From Streptomyces olivoverticillatus (GTDB lineage Bacteria; Actinomycetota; Actinomycetes; Streptomycetales; Streptomycetaceae), in assembly GCF_014203555.1 (NCBI RefSeq), contig NZ_JACHJH010000003.1, forward strand, positions 580,899-644,898: a stretch of DNA of 64,000 bases, written 5' to 3'. Below are positions 7,472-21,152 of this stretch, one piece after another. Positions within the stretch are counted from its first letter, which is position 1. Each line of letters begins with the position of its first letter. Below the pieces are notes generated by a model. It was not told where the DNA came from, ran no database searches, and saw nothing but the letters and a program-made list of their open reading frames with translations. A program made the translations under genes and the position numbers.

Positions 7472-9054
7472 GTGCCCTTCCTCTGTCCGGCGGCGGGGGC
7501 GGACCCGCCGCGGTACGCCTCGCGCAGTTCGCGCCGGAGCAGCTTTCCGGAGGGGTTGCGCGGCACGGTGTCGGCGAAGACGTAGCGGGTGGGGATCTTG
7601 TAGTCGGCGACGCGGCCGGCGAGCGAGCGCATGAGGTCGCGCGGGGTCGCCTGCTGGCCGGGGCGCAGCACCACGCAAGCCTGTACGGCCTCGCCCCAGC
7701 GCTCGTCGGGCACGCCGATCACCGCGACGTCGGCGACGGCGGGATGCTCGCCGAGCGCCTTCTCCAGCTCCGCCGGGTAGATGTTCTGCCCGGCGACGAT
7801 GATGGTGTCGTTGACGCGGTCGCGCAGGAAGAGGTAGCCGTTCTCGTCCAGGTAGCCCGCGTCCCCCATCAGCAGCCAGTCGCCGCGGACGAGTTCGGCG
7901 GTGGCGTCAGGGAGCCCCCAGTACTCCAGCATCCGGGAGGGGGTCCGTACGCAGACCTGGCCGGTCTGCCCGGCCGGCAGCTGCCGGCCCTCTTCGTCGA
8001 CGATCTTCAGTTCGTTGCCCGGGCAGGCCCGGCCGGCGGACGCCAGGAGCGGGCTGCCGGGGACGTGGTCCGCCGGGGGCAGGCACGCGGCGACGCTGCC
8101 GGTCTCGGTGCTGGCGTAGATCTGGGCGAACTCGCAGCCCATGGTCTCCAGGCACTTCTCCAGCAGGGCGCCGGAGATGGGGGCGGCGCCGTAGGCCACC
8201 TTGCGCAGGGAGCGGAAGGTGTGGCGGCCCACCCCGGGTTCGGTGAGCATCATCTGCAGCATCGCGGGGGCGACGAAGGTGGTGGTGACGCCCAGTTCCT
8301 CGATCAGCCGCACCGCCTCCTCGCTGACGAAGATGCGCATGATGACGTTGGTGGCACCGGCGGTGAAGCTGTGCATGAACCAGCCCATGCCCGCGGTGTG
8401 GAAACCGGGGAAGGAGATGAGGCTGACGTCGTCGGGGCGCCAGTCGATCCAGCTCTCGCCGTGGCGCCGCATCTCCTCGGTGAACGCCAGGAAGGTGCGG
8501 TGCGCCAGGACGACCCCTTTGGGGAGGCCAGTGGTGCCGCTGGTGTAGAGCTGGATGACGGGGGTGTCGCGGTCGCCGCGCGGTGCGAGGTCTCGGTCGG
8601 GATAGCCGTCCTTCCATTTCACGAAGCCCGCGCCCGGCCCGTCGCCCGCGTCGAGCCGGACGAGCGTGCGCAGGCTGTCGAGGTCCGCGGCGACCCGCTC
8701 GGCCGTGGCCAGGAACTCGTCCTCGACGAAGAGGATGTCGGCGCCGGAGTCGCGCAGAATGTGGTCGACTTCGCCCGCGGTGAGCCGCCAGTTGACCGGT
8801 ACCAGTACGCTCTCGCTCTTCGCGCAGGCCAGGGCGATGGTGTAGTAGTGCTCGGATTCCCGGCCGAGGTAGGCCACGCGGCTGCCGCGGACCACTCCCT
8901 GGGCGCACAGCGCGTGGGCGGCGCGGTTGCTCTCGCGGTGCAGGGTGGCGTACGTGGTGCGCCGCCCCTCGCAGTGGATGGCGACGTGGTCCGGCCGCTG
9001 TTCGGCGTGGAGCGCCGCGATGGTGGCGAGGGTGTGCTGCTGTGTGGTGTCCAT
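7468..9054 (-). CDS. Acyl-CoA/acyl-ACP ligase, AMP-binding (FadD-like)
   Basis: An ANL-superfamily adenylating enzyme of 528 residues that activates a carboxylate with ATP for transfer to CoA or a carrier protein. The P-loop-like motif YTSGTTGLPKGV is intact, as are YASTETGS, the GDAGYLDENGYLFLRDR hinge region and PRNPSGKLLRRELR with the C-terminal catalytic lysine. It lies between the PKS and the LLM gene on one transcript. It may load a starter or recycle a free acid onto the adjacent ACP. No fused carrier domain is present. Chain length preference cannot be read from sequence. Confidence 0.92.
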   Translation of the reverse strand: MDTTQQHTLATIAALHAEQRPDHVAIHCEGRRTTYATLHRESNRAAHALCAQGVVRGSRVAYLGRESEHYYTIALACAKSESVLVPVNWRLTAGEVDHILRDSGADILFVEDEFLATAERVAADLDSLRTLVRLDAGDGPGAGFVKWKDGYPDRDLAPRGDRDTPVIQLYTSGTTGLPKGVVLAHRTFLAFTEEMRRHGESWIDWRPDDVSLISFPGFHTAGMGWFMHSFTAGATNVIMRIFVSEEAVRLIEELGVTTTFVAPAMLQMMLTEPGVGRHTFRSLRKVAYGAAPISGALLEKCLETMGCEFAQIYASTETGSVAACLPPADHVPGSPLLASAGRACPGNELKIVDEEGRQLPAGQTGQVCVRTPSRMLEYWGLPDATAELVRGDWLLMGDAGYLDENGYLFLRDRVNDTIIVAGQNIYPAELEKALGEHPAVADVAVIGVPDERWGEAVQACVVLRPGQQATPRDLMRSLAGRVADYKIPTRYVFADTVPRNPSGKLLRRELREAYRGGSAPAAGQRKGT

Positions 9055-9087
9055 GCTTCCTCCTTCCGGTGTGGCAACCGGGGTCGT

Positions 9088-14703
<5,616 letters not shown>

Positions 14704-14724
14704 GGGTTCGTATCGAGGTCCAGC

Positions 14725-15945
14725 TCATGCGGCGGCCACCACCAGTGCGGCGTTCTGGCCGCCGAATCCGGCCGAGTTGCTCACGGCGATCCGCGGCGTG
14801 ACGGGTGACGGCTCGCGGGCCACCCGCAGGTCGATCTCCGGCTCCAGGGCGGTCAGGTTGGCGGTGGGCGGCACCACGCCCCGCTCGACGGCGAGCACGC
14901 TCAGGGCGGCCTCCACCGCGCCGCCGGCCCCGAAGAGGTGGCCGGTCACCCCCTTGGTGGAGGTGACCAGCGGTCCGTCCCCGAAGACCCGGCGGATCAC
15001 CCGGGCTTCGACGAGGTCGTTGACGGGGGTGGAGGTGCCGTGCGCGTTGACGTGGCCGACCTCGTGGCCGCCGATTCCGGCGTCGTCGAGCGCCGCGCGC
15101 ACGGCCCGCTCCAGGCCCCGGCCCTCCGGGTCGGGCGCGGTGACGTGGTGCGCGTCGGCCGAGGCGCCGTAGCCGGCCAGCAGGGCGCGGGGGCGCGCGC
15201 CGCGCGCCGTGGCGTCCTGCCGCCGCTCCAGGACCAGGACGGCCGCGCCCTCGCCCGCGACGAAGCCGTCGCGGTCCTTGTCGAAGGGGCGCGAGGCGCC
15301 CTTGGGGTCGTCCTGCCGCCGTGACAGGGCGCCCATCCGGGCGAAGCCGGCCATCACCAGCGGGGTGACCATGGCTTCGCTGCCCCCGGCGAGCACGACG
15401 TCGCAGCGGCCGTTGCGCAGCAGGTCGAGGGCGATGCCGAGGGCGTTGGCGCCCGAGGCGCAGGCGGTGGCCACCACCATGCTGGGGCCGGTCGCGCCGA
15501 ACTCCATGGACAGCTGTCCGGCCAGCATGTTGGGCAGTTGCATGGGCAGCAGCAGCGCGGAGATGTACTGCGCGCCTTCGGCCAGCAGCACTTGGTGCTG
15601 TGCCTCCACCGTGCCGGGGCCGCCGTCCGCGCACCCCATCACCACCCCGACGCGCGCCCCGTCCCAGCCGGCCGGGGTCAGCCCGGCGTCCGCGACCGCC
15701 TCCCGGCCCGCGACGACGGCGAACTGCACGAACCGGTCGAGGCGCCGGGCGAGCCGCCCGCCCAGGAGGCGGGCCGCGTCGAAGCCGGGCACCCGGCACG
15801 AGATGCGCACCGGGTTCGCGGCCAGGGTGTCGTCGAGGGCGGCGGCAGGGGTGCCGGAGCAGATGCCCTCCCAGCTGCTCTCCACGCCGATCCCCGCCGG
15901 GGTGACCAGGCCGAGGCCGGTGACCACCACGTCGCTGCGGGGCAT
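14725..15945 (-). CDS. FabF-type 3-oxoacyl-ACP synthase (KAS II)
   Basis: A condensing enzyme of about 406 residues with the full KAS I/II triad: Cys in TACASGANALG, His in NAHGTSTPVND and His in GVTGHLFGAGG. It elongates acyl-ACP with malonyl-ACP. Preferred start is ATG at 15945, overlapping the ACP stop as TGATG; the in-frame TTG at 15948 is less likely. With the ACP and FabH genes it forms a discrete fatty-acid-like chain-building set inside the cluster. No dedicated ketoreductase, dehydratase or enoyl reductase is nearby, so primary metabolism may supply these, or the unit may make only a short chain. Confidence 0.93.
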   Translation of the reverse strand: MPRSDVVVTGLGLVTPAGIGVESSWEGICSGTPAAALDDTLAANPVRISCRVPGFDAARLLGGRLARRLDRFVQFAVVAGREAVADAGLTPAGWDGARVGVVMGCADGGPGTVEAQHQVLLAEGAQYISALLLPMQLPNMLAGQLSMEFGATGPSMVVATACASGANALGIALDLLRNGRCDVVLAGGSEAMVTPLVMAGFARMGALSRRQDDPKGASRPFDKDRDGFVAGEGAAVLVLERRQDATARGARPRALLAGYGASADAHHVTAPDPEGRGLERAVRAALDDAGIGGHEVGHVNAHGTSTPVNDLVEARVIRRVFGDGPLVTSTKGVTGHLFGAGGAVEAALSVLAVERGVVPPTANLTALEPEIDLRVAREPSPVTPRIAVSNSAGFGGQNAALVVAAA

Positions 15946-16181
15946 CAAGCGGCCCTGGCGGTGCGGTCCCCGATGAGGGAGGCGATCGCGTCGAGGCGCT
16001 GCAGCTCGGCGAGTTCGTCGTCGCTGACCCGGGCCTCGAACTGCTTCTCGATCACCAGGGAGAGTTCCACGAGGTCCAGCGAGTCGAGTTCGAGTTCGGT
16101 GAGGGTCGCCTCGGGGGCGACGAGGTCGGGGTCGGCCTGGAACGAGGTCACGAGGATCTCTTTGAGCTGGTCGAGCAGCAT
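15945..16181 (-). CDS. Acyl carrier protein
   Basis: A free-standing carrier protein of 78 residues. The phosphopantetheine attachment site is the serine in ELDSLDLVELS, helix 2 follows, and the protein is acidic, as expected. ATG at 16181 was chosen because the sequence MLLDQLKEILV starts the first helix directly. It lies between FabH and FabF and is probably their partner, holding the growing chain that the PKS, acyl ligase or aldehyde-forming enzyme then uses. Confidence 0.93.
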   Translation of the reverse strand: MLLDQLKEILVTSFQADPDLVAPEATLTELELDSLDLVELSLVIEKQFEARVSDDELAELQRLDAIASLIGDRTARAA

Positions 16182-16240
16182 GGGGGTCTCCCTCGTTTTG
16201 TCGGTGCGTGTGCGGGGTGCGGGGCCGGGTGCCGTCCGGG

Positions 16241-17269
16241 TCAGGCGGCTTCGGCTTCGGTGTTCACATAGGCGGTCACACGGGGCCAGACCACGGTGGC
16301 CGCGCCCCAGGTGAGGCCGCCGCCGAAGGCGGCGAGCAGGGTGCGGTCGCCCTCGCGGAGCCGGCCGGCGGCGGTCTCCTCCGCGAGCAGCAGCGGCACC
16401 GAGGCCGCCGCCGTGTTGCCGACCCGGCCGATGTTCGCCAGCCGGCGCTGCGGGGGCACGCCGAGCCGCTCGGCGACGGCGTCGGTGATGCGGGCGTTGG
16501 CCTGGTGGGCCGCCAGCCGGTCCACCTCGTCGGCGGTCCAGCCGGCGGCGGCCAGGGCCTGGTGTGCCGCCGCGGTCATGCGCTCGACCGCGTGCCGATA
16601 CACCTTGCGTCCGTCCATGCGGAAGTAGTGATCCTGCGGGTCGGCGGGGCCGCCGGCCGAGCGCTGCCGCGAGCCGCCCGCCGGGATGCGGATGAGGTCG
16701 CTGTGGTCGCCGTCGCTGCCCAGGACGCACCGGCCCACCGCGCCGGGCTCCTCCGGCCGCCCGGCGCGCAGCACCACGGCCCCCGCGCCGTCGCCGAAGA
16801 TGGCGGCGGTGGTGCGGTCGTCCGGGTCGAGGATGGTGCTGTAGGCCTCGGCGCCGATGAGCAGGACGCGCTCGGCCGTGCCGGTCGCCACCAGGCCGGC
16901 GGCGGCCGCCAGGGCGTACAGGAATCCGGTGCACACCGCCGAGACGTCGAAGGCGGCGGCGCCGGACAGCCCCAGCCGGGCGGCCACTTCGGGGGCCGTG
17001 GCGGGACACGGCCGGTCCGGGGTCGTGGTGGCGAGTACGACCGTGTCGGCGCTGTCGGAGCCGGAGGCCTTGAGGGCCAGCCGGCCCGCTTCGACGGCCA
17101 GGTCGCCGGTGGCCATGCCTGCCCCGACGCGGCGCCGCTCGCGGATGCCGGTGCGCTCGCGGATCCAGGAGTCGGTGGTGTCCAGGCGCGCCGCCAGGTC
17201 GTCGTTGGTGACCACGCGCGGCGGCAGCCAGGCCCCCAGGCCCGCGATCACGGCCGCCGGGCCGCTCAC
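16241..17269 (-). CDS. FabH-type 3-oxoacyl-ACP synthase III
   Basis: A 342-residue KAS III with Cys113 in VSAVCTGFLYAL, His in AAHQANARI and Asn in GRVGNTAAASVP, so the classic Cys-His-Asn triad is intact. This contrasts with the divergent KAS III-like gene at 2066. It condenses an acyl-CoA starter with malonyl-ACP. The GTG start overlaps the stop of the diiron oxygenase gene (GTGA, 17266-17269). It presumably selects the starter unit of the acyl chain in this pathway. Confidence 0.93.
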   Translation of the reverse strand: MSGPAAVIAGLGAWLPPRVVTNDDLAARLDTTDSWIRERTGIRERRRVGAGMATGDLAVEAGRLALKASGSDSADTVVLATTTPDRPCPATAPEVAARLGLSGAAAFDVSAVCTGFLYALAAAAGLVATGTAERVLLIGAEAYSTILDPDDRTTAAIFGDGAGAVVLRAGRPEEPGAVGRCVLGSDGDHSDLIRIPAGGSRQRSAGGPADPQDHYFRMDGRKVYRHAVERMTAAAHQALAAAGWTADEVDRLAAHQANARITDAVAERLGVPPQRRLANIGRVGNTAAASVPLLLAEETAAGRLREGDRTLLAAFGGGLTWGAATVVWPRVTAYVNTEAEAA

Positions 17270-18249
17270 CGGGGTTCCCGTGCCGCGCGGGTGAGGGGCT
17301 CAGTGATCCCCATGTAGGCCATCCGGGCCGCGGCCATCTCGTCGGTCCACTGCTCGGCCATGTCGTAGCGCTCGCGCGGGGTGGTGTCGATCAGCTTCTT
17401 GCCGGGCCACACCTCGTAGTCGCCGACGAGGTCGGCGTGTTGCAGCATGCCTTCCTGGAAGAGCTCCTCACGGTGCATGACGAACTCCTCGTCGGGCACC
17501 TCGTCCCAGAGCCGGCGGCCCCGTTCGAGGATCTCCGCGAGCCGGGGCCGGTACTCGGGGTGCTTGAGCAGGTGTTCGCGGATGATGGAGCTGCCGACCG
17601 CCAGGTGCCGGATCTCGTCGATCGCGGTACCGCGCGCGATCTCACCGGCTGCGGGGTCGAGCGGGTCCCACTTGCGCTCGCTGAGCTCGGCGGCGGGGGC
17701 GAGCACCCCCTCGATGACGATGGCGAAGACGGCGACCGCCCCGATGAAGTCCCCCTCGTCGCGCACCACGCGCACCGCGAACTCCTCGACGGGGTCGAGG
17801 ACCCTGCGGGTGTAGTCGGCGGCCATCTCGTCGATGGTGGGGATCAGCTTGTCGGCGGGGATGCCCAGTTCCACGAGGTGTTTGCGGAACACCATGGAGT
17901 GCCGGGCCTCGTCGACCAGCTGGGTGGCATAGAACTCCATCTCCGTGATGCCGGGGGCGCTCGCCACGTAGTGCGAGAGGATGCGGGTCGCCTTCTCCTC
18001 GGCCACGGAGCGGAAGCCGAGTTCGAGGATGAGGGCGTCGCGCAGCGGGCCGTCCTCGCGCATGTGGTCCGGCGTCGCCGCCTCGGGCGCGTGCCCGGTC
18101 GCCGCGCGGCCGGCCAGCGTGCCCTGGGCCACGTGCCCGAGCCAGTAGGCCAGGTCGCACTGGTCGGCGGTGAGGGTGAGGGTGGTGGCGCCGTCGAGCA
18201 GGCCGGGTGCCTGCTCGAAGTCCGCCTCGGGAGGGGTCGTACCGCTCAT
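17266..18249 (-). CDS. vlmB-like: Ferritin-like diiron oxygenase, VlmB-type azoxy-forming candidate
   Basis: A 327-residue helical protein with a carboxylate-bridged diiron signature: Glu84/85 in SVAEEKATRI, EARH at 114-117, Glu180 in IVIEGVL and EIRH at 212-215. That is two ExxH pairs plus two lone glutamates, as in ribonucleotide reductase R2-like enzymes. In valanimycin synthesis the non-haem diiron protein VlmB oxidises the N-N single bond by four electrons to the azoxy group. The presence here of VlmA, VlmH, VlmO, VlmJ and VlmK-like genes makes that the best assignment. AAGGAG precedes the ATG. Homology to VlmB is inferred from fold and context and was not aligned. An N-oxygenase or desaturase role remains possible. 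Confidence 0.75.
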   Translation of the reverse strand: MSGTTPPEADFEQAPGLLDGATTLTLTADQCDLAYWLGHVAQGTLAGRAATGHAPEAATPDHMREDGPLRDALILELGFRSVAEEKATRILSHYVASAPGITEMEFYATQLVDEARHSMVFRKHLVELGIPADKLIPTIDEMAADYTRRVLDPVEEFAVRVVRDEGDFIGAVAVFAIVIEGVLAPAAELSERKWDPLDPAAGEIARGTAIDEIRHLAVGSSIIREHLLKHPEYRPRLAEILERGRRLWDEVPDEEFVMHREELFQEGMLQHADLVGDYEVWPGKKLIDTTPRERYDMAEQWTDEMAAARMAYMGITEPLTRAAREPR

Positions 18250-18276
18250 GGGTCGTTCTCCTTGTCGCGGGGTCGG

Positions 18277-18810
18277 TCAGTCCAGCGGGGTGGCGGCGTG
18301 CGGGGTGTCGTGGCGGCGGGTGCGGCGGGCGACGTCGTAGAGCTCGGCGCCGTACAGCCGGCCGTCGCAGCTGAGCAGGGGCCGACCCTCGCCCGCGGCA
18401 CCGTCGGTGACCTCGGCCAGCAGCAGGTCGTGGTCACCGCCCGGGAACACCCCGGTGATGCGGCACCCGAGCCAGGCCATCGCGCCGTCGAGCAGCGGCG
18501 CGCCGTGGGCGTGGTGCGCGCTCCAGCCGACGGCGGCGAACTGCTCCGGCCCCGGGGCGCGGCCGGGCCGGGCGAACCAGTCGGCCAGCAGGGCCTGGCG
18601 GCTGCTCAGCACGTTGACGGCGAAGGTGCCCGCGTCGCGGGCGAGCTCGCTGAACCGGGAGCCGCTGCGCAAGCACACGCACACCAGCAGCGGGTCCCGG
18701 GAGACCGTGCCGACGGAGCTCGCCGTGGTGCCGTGCAGGGGGCCGCCGCCCGCCACGGTGAGCACCGAGACGGCACTGGCGAGGCGGCGTACGGCGGCCA
18801 CGGCGTTCAT
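18277..18810 (-). CDS. vlmR-like: Flavin reductase, VlmR-type partner of an N-hydroxylase
   Basis: A 177-residue flavin reductase of the FMN-binding split-barrel class, recognisable from the start AAVRRLASAVSVLTVAGG, GTTASSVGTVSRDPLLVCVCL and FAVNVLS, and the later FPGGDHDLLLAEV histidine motif. Such enzymes supply reduced FMN/FAD to two-component monooxygenases. In valanimycin synthesis VlmR feeds VlmH, and a VlmH-like protein is encoded at 21153-22295 in the same operon. The ATG overlaps the stop of the membrane protein gene (ATGA, 18807-18810). Confidence 0.88.
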   Translation of the reverse strand: MNAVAAVRRLASAVSVLTVAGGGPLHGTTASSVGTVSRDPLLVCVCLRSGSRFSELARDAGTFAVNVLSSRQALLADWFARPGRAPGPEQFAAVGWSAHHAHGAPLLDGAMAWLGCRITGVFPGGDHDLLLAEVTDGAAGEGRPLLSCDGRLYGAELYDVARRTRRHDTPHAATPLD

Positions 18811-19298
18811 CGGCCGGTGCCCGAGGCGCTCGTCACGGGTTCGGCGGCCGGTGCGGGGCCGCCCATGAGGTCCGCGACGAACCGCCGGTAGGCGGGGCTG
18901 GGCTGGGGCTCGAAGGACAGGGCGAAGGGTTTGAGGAAGTTGCCGAACAGACCCCTGTCGCCGAAGAGGTGGAAGGGCAGGACGAGCAGGGCCCACTCGG
19001 GGCCGTACAGCCAGATCCACAGACCGGCGACGACGGCCTGGGTGGCCAGGCTGTGCATGAGGTTGTAGGCCACGTAGTAGCCCTTGGCGATGCGCCCGTC
19101 CGGACTGCGCCGGTAGGCCAGGGCGCCGGGGAGGTATCCGATGACGTCGATGTAGAGGAAGAGGATCAGCGCGGGAAGCCAGCGGATCTCGTCGTAGTGG
19201 GCGATCATCAACCCGGTGACGACGGCGAATCCGACGAGGTACTCCGCCCGGTGCAGCCGGTAGGTGACGGGGGTCTCGACCGGGTTGGCGTGGTCCAT
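18807..19298 (-). CDS. vlmO-like: Small polytopic membrane protein, VlmO-type N-N bond-forming candidate
   Basis: A 163-residue protein with about four hydrophobic segments (roughly 21-34, 38-53, 78-100 and 101-113) separated by charged loops such as HYDEIRW and YRRSPDGRIAKGYY. Histidines and acids lie at several helix ends (AHYDE, LPFHLFGD), suggestive of metal binding. VlmO of valanimycin is a membrane protein recently assigned to rearranging O-seryl-alkylhydroxylamine into the N-N product. Position between the flavin reductase and other vlm-like genes fits that role. I could not align it to VlmO, so the assignment rests on size class, membrane nature and gene neighbourhood. Confidence 0.6.
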   Translation of the reverse strand: MDHANPVETPVTYRLHRAEYLVGFAVVTGLMIAHYDEIRWLPALILFLYIDVIGYLPGALAYRRSPDGRIAKGYYVAYNLMHSLATQAVVAGLWIWLYGPEWALLVLPFHLFGDRGLFGNFLKPFALSFEPQPSPAYRRFVADLMGGPAPAAEPVTSASGTGR

Positions 19299-19309
19299 CC
19301 GAAGCCCCC

Positions 19310-19801
19310 TCAGTCCACCGCCGCCGCGCCCTGCGGCGCGGGGGCGAGTGCGAGGTCTCCGGTGAAGGAGACGCCGGTGAACATGCCGGAGACAGCCCAG
19401 GCGACGGTCTCCTTGATGACGCGCTCGGCGATGGGGTCGAGGATGCCTTCGAGGCTGACGATGCCGAAGTCGAAGTCGGCGTGGAAGCGCAGCCGGCAGT
19501 CCGCGCCGTCCTGGGCCAGTTCCCAGGCTCCGGAGAAGGAGTCGAAGTCGCCGTCCGACTGCTCGAATTCGATGCGCAGTTCCTCGCGCAGGAAGGTGTC
19601 GTCCTCCTGCCACCGCAGCAGACCGCTGCGGAAGTGCAGCTCCCAGCTCGACGAGCCGGTCTTCTCCGGCCAGGTGGCGTGCACGGTCGCCGACTCGACA
19701 TGGGGGGCGAGCTCCGGGTAGCGGTCGAAGCGCACCACGTTGTCGAACACGGTCCCCGCATCGGTGTCCGGGATCACCGCTTCCAGTTCCACACGCCGCA
19801 T
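19310..19801 (-). CDS. SRPBCC / START-like (Coq10-type) protein
   Basis: A 163-residue helix-grip protein. The start RRVELEAVIPDTDAGTVFDNVVRFDRYPELAPHVESATVH is typical of Coq10/polyketide cyclase SRPBCC proteins, and later strands and a long C-terminal helix (IAERVIKETVAWAVSGMF) complete the fold. Members bind hydrophobic ligands or act as cyclases and aromatases. It starts one base after the aminotransferase stop and precedes the VlmO-like gene by 11 bases, so it is embedded in the operon. It may hold a lipophilic intermediate near the membrane enzyme. That is inference. Confidence 0.85.
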   Translation of the reverse strand: MRRVELEAVIPDTDAGTVFDNVVRFDRYPELAPHVESATVHATWPEKTGSSSWELHFRSGLLRWQEDDTFLREELRIEFEQSDGDFDSFSGAWELAQDGADCRLRFHADFDFGIVSLEGILDPIAERVIKETVAWAVSGMFTGVSFTGDLALAPAPQGAAAVD

Positions 19802-19802
19802 G

Positions 19803-21092
19803 TCACCTACCGCCTTCCGGCATCCGGGCGCGCCGGGCCAGCAGGTCCCTGGTCGCGCGATCGAAGGAGTCGAGCAGAATGTCCGCTTCGTCGTCGGTGA
19901 GGTTCGCCGGCGGGGTGAAGCGCACCACCGCGCTGCCGTTCATGGAGTGGTTGGCCACGAGCCCGTGGTTGAACAGCTCGATGAGCAGTTCGCCGGCGAG
20001 TCCCGCCTCCACGAACTCCACGCCGATGAGCAGCCCTTGGCCGCGCACGTCGACCACCAGCTCCTGGCAGTTCTCCCGCGCCACCCGCTCGATCTCGGGC
20101 AGGAGCCGTTCGCCCAGCGTGCGGGCCTTCTCGACGAGGCCGTCGTCGCGCACGGCGCGGACCGCGCCCTGCACGGCCGCCATGAGCAGCGGGGCGCCGG
20201 AGAAGGTGGCGGTGTGCAGGTAGGGGTCCTTGTCGAAGGGCGCGAAGGTCTTGCGGTTGGCGACGGCGGCCGAGACCGGGACGACGCCGCCGCCGAGCGC
20301 CTTGCCGGTGAGCAGGACGTCCGGGGTGACCCCGTACAGGTCGGCGCCCCACCATGCGCCCAGGCGGCCCATGCCGGTCTGGACCTCGTCCAGGATGAGG
20401 AAGCCCTCGTGCTCCCGGCACAGCCGTGCCACGCCCGGCAGGTAGCCCGGCGGCGGAAGGATCACGCCTCCCTCGCCCTGGACGGGCTCGACGATCACGC
20501 AGCACTCGCCGGGGTGGGCGGCGAGCACGGCCTCCAGTGCTTCGAGGTCGCCGAAGGGAAGGTGGGTGACGTCGGGGAGCAGGGGCCGGAAGGGCTTCTG
20601 GTAGACCTCCTTGGCGGTGGCGGACAGCGCCCCGAGGGTCTTGCCGTGGTAGCCGTTGTGCATGGAGATCAGCCTGCGCTTGCCATGGGCGCGGGCCAGT
20701 TTGAGGCCCGTCTCGACGGCTTCGGCTCCCGAGAGCGCGAAGTGCACCCGGTCCATGCCGGGCGGGGTGACGGAGGTGAGGGCCTCGGCCGCGCGGGCCA
20801 CGGAGGGTTCGAGCAGGATGCGGGTGGCGACGGGGTGGGTCGCCAGCTGGCGCCGGACGGCGTTCATGACGACCGGGTGGCGGGCGCCCATGATGAAGAC
20901 GCCGTAGCCGCCGCAGTTGAGGAACCGCTCGCCGTCGCTCGTCTCCAGCCAGGCGCCGGAGGACGACACCTCCATGTGGCTGCCGAACAGCTCGGCGAGG
21001 GTGGCCCGTCCCTTGCTCAGGTGTGCGCGGTACAGGCCGAGGATTTCGTTCTCGGTATCGGTTGTCGCCTGTTCTTCGAGATAGGTGGTCAC
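19803..21092 (-). CDS. Class III PLP-dependent aminotransferase
   Basis: A 429-residue fold-type I aminotransferase of the acetylornithine/GABA group. Visible markers are ALSGAEAVETGLKLAR, the HNGYHGKTLGALS segment, ILDEVQTGMGRLG with the PLP-ring aspartate, and the Schiff-base lysine in LLTGKALGGG. Class III enzymes act on omega-amino groups and aldehydes. Here it plausibly converts the fatty aldehyde made by the aldehyde dehydrogenase upstream into a primary amine for N-hydroxylation. In valanimycin the amine instead arises by decarboxylating valine, and no such decarboxylase is seen in this window. Confidence 0.92.
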   Translation of the reverse strand: MTTYLEEQATTDTENEILGLYRAHLSKGRATLAELFGSHMEVSSSGAWLETSDGERFLNCGGYGVFIMGARHPVVMNAVRRQLATHPVATRILLEPSVARAAEALTSVTPPGMDRVHFALSGAEAVETGLKLARAHGKRRLISMHNGYHGKTLGALSATAKEVYQKPFRPLLPDVTHLPFGDLEALEAVLAAHPGECCVIVEPVQGEGGVILPPPGYLPGVARLCREHEGFLILDEVQTGMGRLGAWWGADLYGVTPDVLLTGKALGGGVVPVSAAVANRKTFAPFDKDPYLHTATFSGAPLLMAAVQGAVRAVRDDGLVEKARTLGERLLPEIERVARENCQELVVDVRGQGLLIGVEFVEAGLAGELLIELFNHGLVANHSMNGSAVVRFTPPANLTDDEADILLDSFDRATRDLLARRARMPEGGR

Positions 21093-21152
21093 GTCCTGCT
21101 TCCCCAGCGGTCGGTGTGTGGGTGGGTGGACTGGTGCGGGCGGTCGGGAGGG

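Noticed and set aside
19310..19801. The SRPBCC gene as a polyketide aromatase/cyclase.
   Set aside because: The PKS and FabF-type genes do not form an aromatic polyketide system, so an aromatase role is not supported.
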